IMG/VR virus record: IMGVR_UViG_3300042566_002057 | Location: 87,951-151,950 of that record | Strand: one strand, 5' to 3' | DNA length: 64,000 nt | From: a virus | Shown: positions 23,268 through 31,593 of the stretch, piece by piece | How positions within the stretch are numbered: position 1 is the first letter of the stretch | How the letters are laid out: the number at the start of each line of letters is the position of its first letter | Notes under the pieces: generated by a model | The model's database searches: none | What the model was told of the DNA's origin: nothing | The model's input: the letters and a program-made list of their open reading frames with translations, nothing else | Made by a program: the position numbers and the translations under genes

Positions 23268-25108
23268 TTTAATAATTCCGTTTTTCTCAAATCAGAACTC
23301 TTACCAAACCAAATATCTAATGACTTATCAGAAACATCATCTTTTGTAATTAAGGTAAGTTTTGGACTATTGATAATATCTTGGTACTCATCATCAACAA
23401 GTGCTGCTAAACCTTTTTTGTATTTAATATCCCATTGTTTTAAGTCTGTCTTGGATTCCCATTGATTATACTCATCCTGTGAGTAAAAAAGAACCTTCTT
23501 CTTAGTTTTAGATTTGGGAATAGCAACAACAATTGGTGTTTCTACTTTGTAAATCATTCTTCTATCAAACATATCTGGCCAGTACTTATGAAAAAAGTTT
23601 ATTAAAAGACCAGCGATTGAATTACCGTCAACATCAGCATCGACATAAAAAAGAATACGACCATATCTTAAGTCTTTAAGATCAATCTTTTGACCTAATT
23701 TTAATCCAATTGAAGCCATAAGATTTACTACTTCTGAGTTTTGAACTAATTTCTGATTAGTCATTTCAGATACATTAACAAATTTACCTTTAAGAGCAAA
23801 GGCTCCCATTACTTGAGGATCTCTATACTTTCTAAAGGCTGAAATAGCTGAGTCACCCTCGAACAAACCAATTGAATACTTCCATCTTTCCTTACCCTTT
23901 GCGTCAATTAATTTTTCAACTTTAATCTTATCAAGTTTTTTATTTAATTCTCTTTGTAGTTTAGAATCTTCTGCTGATTTCTTTTGTTGAATCCAATCAA
24001 GAATTGAATTAACAATTTCAGACTTAAGTATTTGTTGTATCAGTTTCTGAGATACCTCAAATGTAGAACCAAAGTCTTTAATCTCTGTAATTAACTTTTC
24101 TTTAGTTTGAGATGAGAAAGATGGATTAATTACAGTAGAGTCTAAGAATAAAAACATATGTTGTTTTAATTCAGAAGGTTTGACATCTACTTTATGTTTC
24201 TTAGTAAAGAACTCTCTTAATTGTGATATGATTTGATTCATAACATAATCAACGTGAGTACCACCATCGTAAGTATCTGTCGAGTTGGCAAAACTCACTT
24301 GTTGAAATCCATTCTCAGAGAGAGCAACTCCAATAGACCAAGTTTTATCTTTCTTTGATTCGTAGAAATAATTTGTATTATAAAGTTTGATATAATCCTC
24401 AAATGATTTGAAGTTAATTAGTTTACCATTGAAGTAGATTTTAAGACCAGTGTTACATGCCGCTATATCATACACTCTCTTTTCAATCATACGATAGTGT
24501 TCATTATCGATACCGGTAAGACCAAATTTATCAAAGTCTACTAAGTAGTTAATTTCAGTATGATTCTTCGTGGACTTTTTAACTTTAGGTGCCGTTCTTT
24601 TTCTCATATTATCAGAGAAAGTTTGAGTGAAGTGATTTTTACCATCACAAGTAGTAACGGTAAACTTTTTAGAATAGATATTAGTCAATGTTGATCCAAC
24701 ACCATTTGTACCAGCCCATGATCTTGATTCAGTGTCATCAAAGTTAGAACCAGCTTTTAAGTTAGAAAAAATCATTTCTGGAATCCACTCTTTGTGTTGT
24801 GTGTGTTTAACAACAGGAATTCCACCATTGTCCCAGATATTAATGTATCCAGTAGATTGGTCAATAGTTACTTTGATTGTATTTAGTTTAGAACCTTCTC
24901 TTTTACTTTCGTCTACTGAGTTAGTAACAATCTCATCAAATATTTTGAGAAAACCTGGATTATAAGTAATCTCTGATTGAGACATTTTGTTTTCATTGAG
25001 TAACCATTTATTTGATTTGTGTGGTTTGATTGAACCAATATACATTCCCGGTCTGAGAATAACGTGGTCTATATCATCTAATTTCTTGAATTTCTTATCA
25101 ACTGACAT
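23264..25108 (-). CDS. 39: type II DNA topoisomerase, ATPase/TOPRIM subunit (gp39+gp60 type)
   Basis: 614 residues. The GHKL ATPase is clear: FDEIVTNSVDES (E59, N63), WDNGGIP and GTNGVGS. The TOPRIM part has E417 in LFEGDSA and D490-A-D492-V-D494 in VDADVDG for Mg2+ binding. In T4 this function is split into gp39 and gp60 by an intervening segment; here it is one continuous chain. With the 26711 subunit it would form the phage topoisomerase that relieves DNA supercoils during replication. It heads a small operon with the tagged 23025 gene; the octamer-like ATATATAA lies further upstream. Confidence 0.95.
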   Translation of the reverse strand: MSVDKKFKKLDDIDHVILRPGMYIGSIKPHKSNKWLLNENKMSQSEITYNPGFLKIFDEIVTNSVDESKREGSKLNTIKVTIDQSTGYINIWDNGGIPVVKHTQHKEWIPEMIFSNLKAGSNFDDTESRSWAGTNGVGSTLTNIYSKKFTVTTCDGKNHFTQTFSDNMRKRTAPKVKKSTKNHTEINYLVDFDKFGLTGIDNEHYRMIEKRVYDIAACNTGLKIYFNGKLINFKSFEDYIKLYNTNYFYESKKDKTWSIGVALSENGFQQVSFANSTDTYDGGTHVDYVMNQIISQLREFFTKKHKVDVKPSELKQHMFLFLDSTVINPSFSSQTKEKLITEIKDFGSTFEVSQKLIQQILKSEIVNSILDWIQQKKSAEDSKLQRELNKKLDKIKVEKLIDAKGKERWKYSIGLFEGDSAISAFRKYRDPQVMGAFALKGKFVNVSEMTNQKLVQNSEVVNLMASIGLKLGQKIDLKDLRYGRILFYVDADVDGNSIAGLLINFFHKYWPDMFDRRMIYKVETPIVVAIPKSKTKKKVLFYSQDEYNQWESKTDLKQWDIKYKKGLAALVDDEYQDIINSPKLTLITKDDVSDKSLDIWFGKSSDLRKTELLK

Positions 25109-25167
25109 TTAATCTAAAAATAAATTTTAGTTATATATCGTCAATCTTATAGTTTGTTTATAACTTA

Positions 25168-25833
25168 TTACTTTAAGGGAATTTCCGGATCAATCGAAAA
25201 CCTATCATTTAAGTAAGCTTTAAGTTCATTTTCAATATAATTATCGGGAACTTCTTGGTCTAAGTTTTCAAGAGCCATTTTTTCAGAAAGATATAGTGAA
25301 AATTGTTGTAACACTTCTGGTTTGATTGCTTCAACAATCCTATCAGATACAACAAATGCTCTAGTGAATCTATCTTTTTCATGTGTAAAATCACCTTCAG
25401 CAACTGACATAGTTGCGTCAATTACCTTCTTTAAGAAGGCTGGATAATCATTACCTGGATCAGCTAATATTGGAGCAATCACTTTATTAAATGCTCTTGA
25501 TGAGCCAAGAATATAACCTATAATTGCTACAATCGGAAAGAAAGGAGCTAAAGCCATTGGTATAATTCTATGAACCGCTTTTATGATTCCGGTTTTAATA
25601 TCGGTTCTTCTTTTAGCATCTCTAGCATCATGAAAAAGAGCATTTAACATTCCAAATGTAAATCTTCTACCAGTATCTTGTAAGTATTTAGCTAAACTAC
25701 CACGGTGAGCATGATAAAGATGTCTATTGATTTCATCTTCATCAGTAACTCCCAATCTTAACAACTCAGCTCTAATGTTATCGTCAAATTTTTCTAAAAT
25801 CATAAATTCTTGATAACTCTTTACACGTTCCAT
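25168..25833 (-). CDS. leader-tagged protein with hydrophobic segment
   Basis: 221 residues starting MERVKSYQEFMILEKFDD; ILE before K is the likely leader end. A hydrophobic stretch PMALAPFFPIVAIIGYIL about residues 94-115 could be a membrane or core helix, flanked by helical charged regions. The AATATATA octamer (25838-25845) ends exactly 4 nt before the ATG. I recognise no family. A head-interior or membrane-associated injected protein is a possible role. Confidence 0.58.
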   Translation of the reverse strand: MERVKSYQEFMILEKFDDNIRAELLRLGVTDEDEINRHLYHAHRGSLAKYLQDTGRRFTFGMLNALFHDARDAKRRTDIKTGIIKAVHRIIPMALAPFFPIVAIIGYILGSSRAFNKVIAPILADPGNDYPAFLKKVIDATMSVAEGDFTHEKDRFTRAFVVSDRIVEAIKPEVLQQFSLYLSEKMALENLDQEVPDNYIENELKAYLNDRFSIDPEIPLK

Positions 25834-25939
25834 AGTGTATATATTAATTTACAAACATTTAATATTAAGTTAATATCCCCACTATAAAAAACCAGACAAT
25901 TCTTATCAATTTTATTTAATAAAAAAATAAATAGATAAG

Positions 25940-26671
25940 ATGAAAATAAAAACATTATTCATTTCCGATGTTCACTTAGGCACATCAAAATGTCAAGCTG
26001 ACAAACTTCTTCAGGTACTTAAAGACTATGAATATGAGAAGTTAATAATCGTAGGAGACTTTATAGATTTAACATCACTTAAAAGAAAGTTTTTCTGGAA
26101 ACCAGATCATTCTACAGTAATACAAAAAATTCTAAGGTCTTCTAGAAAAGGTACAGAAGTTGTTTATATTTTAGGTAATCACGATTTTTATTTAAGAGGT
26201 CTTATAGATGATGGTGATATAAATATTGGTGATATTTTACTTTGTGATGAATACTACCACACAACAGTTTCTGGTGAAAGAATTTATATATGTCACGGTG
26301 ACCAATTTGACGGATTCATAAGATTACATCCATTTTTGTATGTATTGGGTGATTGGGCGTATGAAATGAGTTTTAAGATAAATAAATGGTATAATGTGAT
26401 GAGGAGATTTTTTGGTTTACAATACTGGTCTCTTTCTCAATATCTTAAACATAAAGTTAAAAATGCTATTGCTTTTATCAATGACTTTAAGATATTATCT
26501 ATGAGAAAATTAGATGAAGTGAAATGTGACTCTATAATGATAGGACACATACACACACCTGCTGTTGAAAAGATTGGAGATAAACATTACTACAACACTG
26601 GAGACTTTTGTGAAAGTTGTTCATTCTTATATGAAGATATCAATGGTGAAATAAAACTGGTAGTATTGTGA
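25940..26671 (+). CDS. metallophosphoesterase, LpxH-like
   Basis: 243 residues of the calcineurin-like phosphoesterase family closest to UDP-2,3-diacylglucosamine hydrolases (LpxH). Metal motifs in order: FISDVHLG (D10, H12), IIVGDFIDL, LGNHDFY, CHGDQFDGF, MIGHIHTP. LpxH-type enzymes act in lipid A synthesis; other members cut different phosphoesters, so the substrate is uncertain. No leader tag. It precedes the topoisomerase subunit by 39 nt on the same strand. Confidence 0.82.
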   Translation: MKIKTLFISDVHLGTSKCQADKLLQVLKDYEYEKLIIVGDFIDLTSLKRKFFWKPDHSTVIQKILRSSRKGTEVVYILGNHDFYLRGLIDDGDINIGDILLCDEYYHTTVSGERIYICHGDQFDGFIRLHPFLYVLGDWAYEMSFKINKWYNVMRRFFGLQYWSLSQYLKHKVKNAIAFINDFKILSMRKLDEVKCDSIMIGHIHTPAVEKIGDKHYYNTGDFCESCSFLYEDINGEIKLVVL

Positions 26672-26710
26672 TAAAAACAAAAAAAGATTTTTCTCATATA
26701 TATCATTATT

Positions 26711-28051
26711 ATGAGAGAAACTTCAATTACTAACTTTCTAGCAAAAGAATATAAAGAGTTTGCAATGTACTCGATTGAGGGTAGAGCTATACCTTCTATT
26801 GTTGATGGTTTTAAACCTACCCAAAGAAAAATTATTCACGTTTCAAGTCAGATTTGGAAGACCGGAAATGAAAAAACTCTTAAAGTATTTCAGTTAGGTG
26901 GTAAAGTTGCATCTGATGCTTTTTATCATCACGGAAACGCTTCATTAGAAAATGCCATTATTACGATGGCTCAGAGATTCAAGAATAACGCACCTCTATT
27001 AGAAGAAGAAGGACAGTTTGGTTCATTAAGATCCCCACAAGCTGGTGCTCCTCGTTATATCGGAACTAAACTCACAGAGAACTATAGATTACTTTACAAA
27101 GACTTTGAGTTATTAGAATATAAACAAGAAGAAGGTGAATCAATTGAACCAAAATTCTTTTTACCTATTATTCCAACTGTACTTATTAACGGTTCATCTG
27201 GAATTGCCGTAGGATTCGCATCAAACATTCTAAACAGAGATGTTAAAAGTATAATCGAATGTTGTCAAAAGATTTTAACAGATAAAAAAATATCTGAAGT
27301 TAAACCATCTTTAACAGGATTCACTGGTGAGTTCATACAGGATAAAGAAAATCCAAAAAGATGGATTATTAGAGGTAAGTTTGTAAGAGCAAACACTTCA
27401 ACTGTTAAAATATCAGAACTCCCACCATCAATGACTTATGAAAAATACGAAGAGATTTTAGACAAACTTGTTGATGACAAATTAATTGTTTCTTATGATG
27501 ACAACTGTAAGGATAACATAGATTATACAATAAAGTTTACACGTTCTGATTTAGAGAAATTAGATGACGAGAAACTAATTAAGTTATTGAAATTAGAAGA
27601 ATCATCTACCGAAATATTCTCAACACTAGATGAGACTGGTAAATTAATGATATTTGAGTCGACATCAGATATGATCACTTACTTTGTTAATTTCAGATTG
27701 ACATATTATCATAAGAGAAAACAATTCTTATTAGATAAATTAAACAGAGAACTAAAAATACTTTCTAATCGTGGTCGATTTATTAAAGCAATAATTGATG
27801 GTAAATTAAAAGTTAACAATGTTGCTAAGTCTCAAATCATCGAAGGAATTGAAGCGATGGGTTTAGATAAGATAGATGACTCATACGATTATCTTTTAAG
27901 AATGCCTATCTACTCCTTAACAAAAGAGATGTATGAAAAGTTAAAAGAAGACTTTAAATTGAAAAAAGAAGAGATTACAAAATTAGAAGCAACCGATCCA
28001 AAAGATATGTATATAGATGATCTTAATGAGTTAAAAAAGAAATTTAAATAA
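26711..28051 (+). CDS. 52: type II DNA topoisomerase, DNA cleavage subunit (gp52-like)
   Basis: 446 residues, matching the breakage-reunion (GyrA/ParC-like) domain. GRAIPSIVDGFKPTQRKI leads into HHGNASLENAIITMAQRF and the active-site Tyr116 in GAPRYIGTK, followed by IPTVLINGSSGIAVGFAS. It partners the ATPase subunit at 23264. The length resembles T4 gp52, without the extra C-terminal GyrA domain. TATATAT lies about 7 nt before the ATG. It is coupled to the 28051 gene. Confidence 0.95.
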   Translation: MRETSITNFLAKEYKEFAMYSIEGRAIPSIVDGFKPTQRKIIHVSSQIWKTGNEKTLKVFQLGGKVASDAFYHHGNASLENAIITMAQRFKNNAPLLEEEGQFGSLRSPQAGAPRYIGTKLTENYRLLYKDFELLEYKQEEGESIEPKFFLPIIPTVLINGSSGIAVGFASNILNRDVKSIIECCQKILTDKKISEVKPSLTGFTGEFIQDKENPKRWIIRGKFVRANTSTVKISELPPSMTYEKYEEILDKLVDDKLIVSYDDNCKDNIDYTIKFTRSDLEKLDDEKLIKLLKLEESSTEIFSTLDETGKLMIFESTSDMITYFVNFRLTYYHKRKQFLLDKLNRELKILSNRGRFIKAIIDGKLKVNNVAKSQIIEGIEAMGLDKIDDSYDYLLRMPIYSLTKEMYEKLKEDFKLKKEEITKLEATDPKDMYIDDLNELKKKFK

Positions 28052-28353
28052 TGGAAAGAATGAAAAGATATGAGGATTTCAAGAATGAAAGTAATGATAC
28101 TGACTACCTCACTAAAGAAGAACTTGAAAAAGTAAAGTGGACTAGATATAAAATTATAGTTCCGACTCAAGAAGATAAAGAAGAATTAGAGAAAGCGTTT
28201 GAGCACATTCACTATTCTGATATTGATACAGATAATATTGCTGTTAATCAATTAGCACATGAATATCTAACTGAAGAAGTAACAGGTGATACTCAAACCA
28301 AAAATAATATTATAGTTGACGAAGAACTATATAATAAATTAAATAAAAACTAA
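28051..28353 (+). CDS. small leader-tagged protein
   Basis: 100 residues beginning MERMKRYEDFKNESND, a leader variant (KNE before S). The rest is acidic and includes HYSDIDTDNIAVNQLAHEYL and a disordered tail. The ATG overlaps the topoisomerase stop (TAATG) and its own stop abuts the epimerase start, so the three genes form an operon. Function unknown; a packaged minor protein is suggested only by the leader. Confidence 0.55.
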   Translation: MERMKRYEDFKNESNDTDYLTKEELEKVKWTRYKIIVPTQEDKEELEKAFEHIHYSDIDTDNIAVNQLAHEYLTEEVTGDTQTKNNIIVDEELYNKLNKN

Positions 28354-29231
28354 TGAAAAGTTTAGTAACAGGAGGTCTTGGATTTGTTGGATCAAATTTG
28401 GTTGATATGTTAGTATCAATGGGTGATGAAGTTTGGGTTATTGACGACCTCTCATCAGAGTCTTCATCATTAGATTATAAGAATTCAGAAGCTAACTATG
28501 TAATTGATAAAGTTGAAAATATTAGATCACACTCTAATGAAAGATTTGATAGAATTTTTCACTTAGCAGCAAAGGCTAGAATACAACCATCATTTGATAA
28601 TCCTACTGAATATTTTAATTCCAATGCTTATGGTACATCAGAGTTGATGGAATTTGCGAGAACATCAAATTCTGGAATTGTTGTCTATGCCACTACATCA
28701 TCTAAAAATCATGGTTCGCCTTATATCACACCATACACATACTATAAAGTTGTTGGTGAAGGTATTCTCAAAACTTACGCGAATTGTTTTAATCAAAAAT
28801 GTGCAATGGCTACTTTCTACAACGTATATGGTCCGAGAGAACCAAAAGTGGGTGAGTGGGCAACTGTCGTTGCAAAGTTTGGTAGACAATGGCAAGATGG
28901 TGAACAACTTACTATCGTTGGTACTGGTGAACAAACCAGAGATTTTACACACGTTGATGATATTTGTAAAGGACTTATTCGTATAAGTGAAGATAATTGG
29001 TATGGTGAAAACTTTGATTTAGGAAGAGGTGTACCAGTTTCTATTTTAGAACTATCTAAACTTTGGTGTGATAATGAGAGTAGAATATCTTTTGTTCCTT
29101 TAAGAAAAAATGAAGGTCTTCATACAGAATCTGATTATGAAAAAACCTATGGGATGATAGGTTGGAGAGCTCAAGTAAATCTAAAAGATTATATTATTAA
29201 GGTAAAAAATAAAACTGAGGTTTTGTCATAA
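28353..29231 (+). CDS. NAD-dependent sugar epimerase/dehydratase (extended SDR)
   Basis: 292 residues. A Rossmann motif TGGLGFVGSN at 6-15 and the catalytic Y128-x-x-x-K132 (PYTYYKVVGE) are seen, with NVYGPREP and RDFTHVDDICKGL typical of UDP-glucose 4-epimerase and dTDP-glucose dehydratase-like enzymes. Members interconvert nucleotide sugars. Together with the kinase (15228), nucleotidyltransferase (4209) and glycosyltransferase (49171) it suggests the phage makes or alters a host or virion sugar. The exact substrate is unknown. Confidence 0.87.
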   Translation: MKSLVTGGLGFVGSNLVDMLVSMGDEVWVIDDLSSESSSLDYKNSEANYVIDKVENIRSHSNERFDRIFHLAAKARIQPSFDNPTEYFNSNAYGTSELMEFARTSNSGIVVYATTSSKNHGSPYITPYTYYKVVGEGILKTYANCFNQKCAMATFYNVYGPREPKVGEWATVVAKFGRQWQDGEQLTIVGTGEQTRDFTHVDDICKGLIRISEDNWYGENFDLGRGVPVSILELSKLWCDNESRISFVPLRKNEGLHTESDYEKTYGMIGWRAQVNLKDYIIKVKNKTEVLS

Positions 29232-29252
29232 TTAATTTAATTACTATATTTG
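29223..29252 (+). promoter_or_regulatory. Bacteroidota-type promoter for the RlaP-like gene
   Basis: TTG (29223-29225), 19 nt, TATATTTG (29245-29252), ATG after 6 nt at 29259. It overlaps the end of the epimerase gene. Confidence 0.7.
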
Positions 29253-29258
29253 TCAGTA

Positions 29259-30380
29259 ATGAAACAAGAACTATTTAACCTTATTGAACAAAAATCACCA
29301 GGAGCAAGACCTTTATATCTTGTTATTCGTGGTTCACATGCTTACGGAACTAATATTGAAAGTTCTGATACTGACTATGCTGGTGTATTTATTCAATCAA
29401 TGGATGACATCTTTGGATTTAATTACAAAGAGCAAATTAATGATGATAAGAATGATACTGTGATTTATGAAGTTCGTAGATTTCTTCAACTTCTTGCTAG
29501 TAATAATCCAACTGTATTAGAATTACTTAACACTCCACAAGATTGTGTTATCTATAAAGACCCTATCTTCGACTTGATTCTAAATGACCGTGATAAGTTT
29601 ATCACTAAAGTTTGTGCTAAGTCTTTTGGTGGTTATGCTAAACAACAAATTTCTAAAGCAAAAGGACAAGATAAAAAACAAAACTGGGAGAAAGACAAAG
29701 TAACTCGTAAAACTCCTTTAGATTTCTGTTATATTCATCGTGGTGAAAAATCAATTTCACTTGTGAATTTTATGGAAGAAAAAGGCATGGACCAAAGATT
29801 TTGTGGTTTATCTAATATTCCACATAGTAGAGATACTTACGCACTTTTCTATGACTTTAAGGAAGAAGAAACCAATGGTGAAATTAAAAATTTAGGATTT
29901 AAGGGTATTGCTTTTGAGGATTCTAATCAAGTTAGACTATCATCTATTCCGGTAGATGTTCCTAAAAACTATTTTATTGGACACATTTCTTACAATAAAG
30001 ATGGATACTCACAACATTGTAAAGATTATCTTTCTTATCAAGAATGGTTAGAAAAAAGAAATGAATCACGTTGGGTAGATGTTCAATCACACGGTCAAAA
30101 AATTGACGGTAAGAACATGATGCACTGCATGAGACTTATTCAAATGTCGAGAGAGATTGCTGAAGGTAAAGGTATTATTGTAAAAAGACCAAACGCTTCT
30201 GAGTTAATTTCTATTCGTAAAGGTGAAGTGGATTTACAGACTTTAATTGATAATGTTGAAAATGAAATCTTAGAGATTGATAATCTTTTTGATAATTCTA
30301 ATTTACCTAACTCAGTAGACTCGGATTTTGTTCACAATCTTTTAGTCAAAATTAGAAATCAAGTATATAATATAAATTAA
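29259..30380 (+). CDS. RlaP-like nucleotidyltransferase (pol-beta superfamily)
   Basis: 373 residues using the ATG at 29259; an upstream in-frame TTG at 29250 lies inside the promoter box, so I reject it as start. The polymerase-beta core reads VIRGSHAYGTNIESSDTDYAGV with G25-S26 and D37-x-D39, matching the PF10127 (RlaP) family associated with RNA repair operons. Helical regions with FGGYAKQQISKAKGQ, KTPLDFCYIHRG and GKNMMHCMRLIQM are also seen. It is not a tRNA CCA enzyme; the target is unknown. Confidence 0.82.
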   Translation: MKQELFNLIEQKSPGARPLYLVIRGSHAYGTNIESSDTDYAGVFIQSMDDIFGFNYKEQINDDKNDTVIYEVRRFLQLLASNNPTVLELLNTPQDCVIYKDPIFDLILNDRDKFITKVCAKSFGGYAKQQISKAKGQDKKQNWEKDKVTRKTPLDFCYIHRGEKSISLVNFMEEKGMDQRFCGLSNIPHSRDTYALFYDFKEEETNGEIKNLGFKGIAFEDSNQVRLSSIPVDVPKNYFIGHISYNKDGYSQHCKDYLSYQEWLEKRNESRWVDVQSHGQKIDGKNMMHCMRLIQMSREIAEGKGIIVKRPNASELISIRKGEVDLQTLIDNVENEILEIDNLFDNSNLPNSVDSDFVHNLLVKIRNQVYNIN

Positions 30381-30390
30381 TATATAGTTT

Positions 30391-31002
30391 ATGACGTTTT
30401 TTATTTCACTTATGATAATTATGATGGTGTTTGCTTTGGGTATGAAAGCTCAAAATACCATTTATAAATACAGTTCAGACACTGAGCAAAAGAAGAAAAT
30501 TTCAGAAAAGAATCAAGAGTTTTCTGAAATTTTACAAAATATTCATAGTTGTATATTTAGAAGTAGAGTAAATACAACTGTTTACATACAAACTAAATCA
30601 TCAAAACACGGTGATGTTGATATTATTTACTTGATGGACAAACCGGATATTGCAATATTCAAAGGTGATTCCTGTATTTACACATCTGATTCGGTTGACG
30701 AAGAAATTATTACTAAAATTATTGAGTCAATAAATATTAAGTTTAGAAGTAAAATTAATGATGTTGTAGAAGTATTAGGTTTTACTTTTTACAGAGAAGA
30801 TTTTGAGAAAACCTTTGGTGGTAAATTCAAGAATATGAATTTTGACTCACTAATCCAAGAAGACGAACTTGGTTCTATAATTAAAGAAAACTCAAAGAAA
30901 TTTGACTTAGATGAAATATTAGATAAAATTTCTGAGTTTGGTGTTAACTCTCTAACATTAGAGGAAAGATTGTTCCTCGATAAGTATGGAAAGAAAGATT
31001 AA
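30391..31002 (+). CDS. membrane-anchored protein with C-terminal helix-pair motif
   Basis: 203 residues. The first 18 residues (MTFFISLMIIMMVFALG) form a membrane anchor or signal, then a soluble alpha/beta part follows. The last 40 residues, FDLDEILDKISEFGVNSLT and EERLFLDKYGKK, closely match the end of the 38370 protein and the DUF6576-type tail I know from Bacteroidota membrane proteins. An AATATATA octamer (30379-30386) ends 4 nt before the ATG. Function unknown. Confidence 0.6.
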   Translation: MTFFISLMIIMMVFALGMKAQNTIYKYSSDTEQKKKISEKNQEFSEILQNIHSCIFRSRVNTTVYIQTKSSKHGDVDIIYLMDKPDIAIFKGDSCIYTSDSVDEEIITKIIESINIKFRSKINDVVEVLGFTFYREDFEKTFGGKFKNMNFDSLIQEDELGSIIKENSKKFDLDEILDKISEFGVNSLTLEERLFLDKYGKKD

Positions 31003-31360
31003 TTTAGAAAATATAATTTCTTCTATTGAGTTCTATGATTATACATCATTGAATAAAATGGTCAATTTAATTATTGAATCAAATAATACTTATTATTTTA
31101 TTGAGGATGAATTAGAAAAAGTTATAGATGTGACTCAAATGCCATCCTATATTCAATTAGATTGGTTTAAGTATAACAAAAAAGAATTAACTTTATCTAT
31201 AGTTAACAAACATATCAAGTATTTAAAAGACTCAATAGAAGATTTATATACAAAAAATATGTCAATTCAAAAAAATATTGAAGTTGAACAACAAATACAA
31301 CAAGTACTTGAAAAAGTATTTTTAATTAGACGAGACCTTATTATTAACGGAATACTATAA
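30986..31360 (+). CDS. hypothetical helical protein
   Basis: 124 residues, mostly helical (MERKINLENIISSIEFYDY; later EQQIQQVLEKVFLIRRDL). The ATG lies inside the last codons of the 30391 gene (17-nt overlap), implying coupled translation. No recognised domain. Confidence 0.55.
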   Translation: MERKINLENIISSIEFYDYTSLNKMVNLIIESNNTYYFIEDELEKVIDVTQMPSYIQLDWFKYNKKELTLSIVNKHIKYLKDSIEDLYTKNMSIQKNIEVEQQIQQVLEKVFLIRRDLIINGIL

Positions 31361-31362
31361 AA

Positions 31363-31530
31363 ATGAAAAAACAGATTGCTAAAAAAACAGACACATTTGC
31401 TCATTATGCTCCAGTAGGCAAAGCCTTTTGTGAAAGTAAATGTGATAGAAAAGTTATTATGACTAAAGACGGACCTGTCATTGTTTGCAACGGTTGTATG
31501 AGAATTGTTATGGACAACAGAGAAAACTAA
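31363..31530 (+). CDS. small Cys-rich zinc-ribbon-like protein
   Basis: 55 residues (MKKQIAKKTDTFAHYAP...), with two Cys pairs: C-ESK-C at 23-27 and C-NG-C at about 42-45, a likely zinc knuckle, followed by MRIVMDNREN. It sits 2 nt after the previous stop in the same operon. Small zinc proteins of this kind can bind nucleic acid or polymerase. It is short but the frame is clean and the spacing is operon-like. Confidence 0.5.
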   Translation: MKKQIAKKTDTFAHYAPVGKAFCESKCDRKVIMTKDGPVIVCNGCMRIVMDNREN

Positions 31531-31593
31531 TAGTAATTTTTATCGTATAACTAATTAATAAAATTATATTTTACAAAACAATATATAAAAATT

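Noticed and set aside
29250-29258. TTG start for the RlaP-like gene
   Set aside because: It lies within the TATATTTG box; the ATG at 29259 is better placed.
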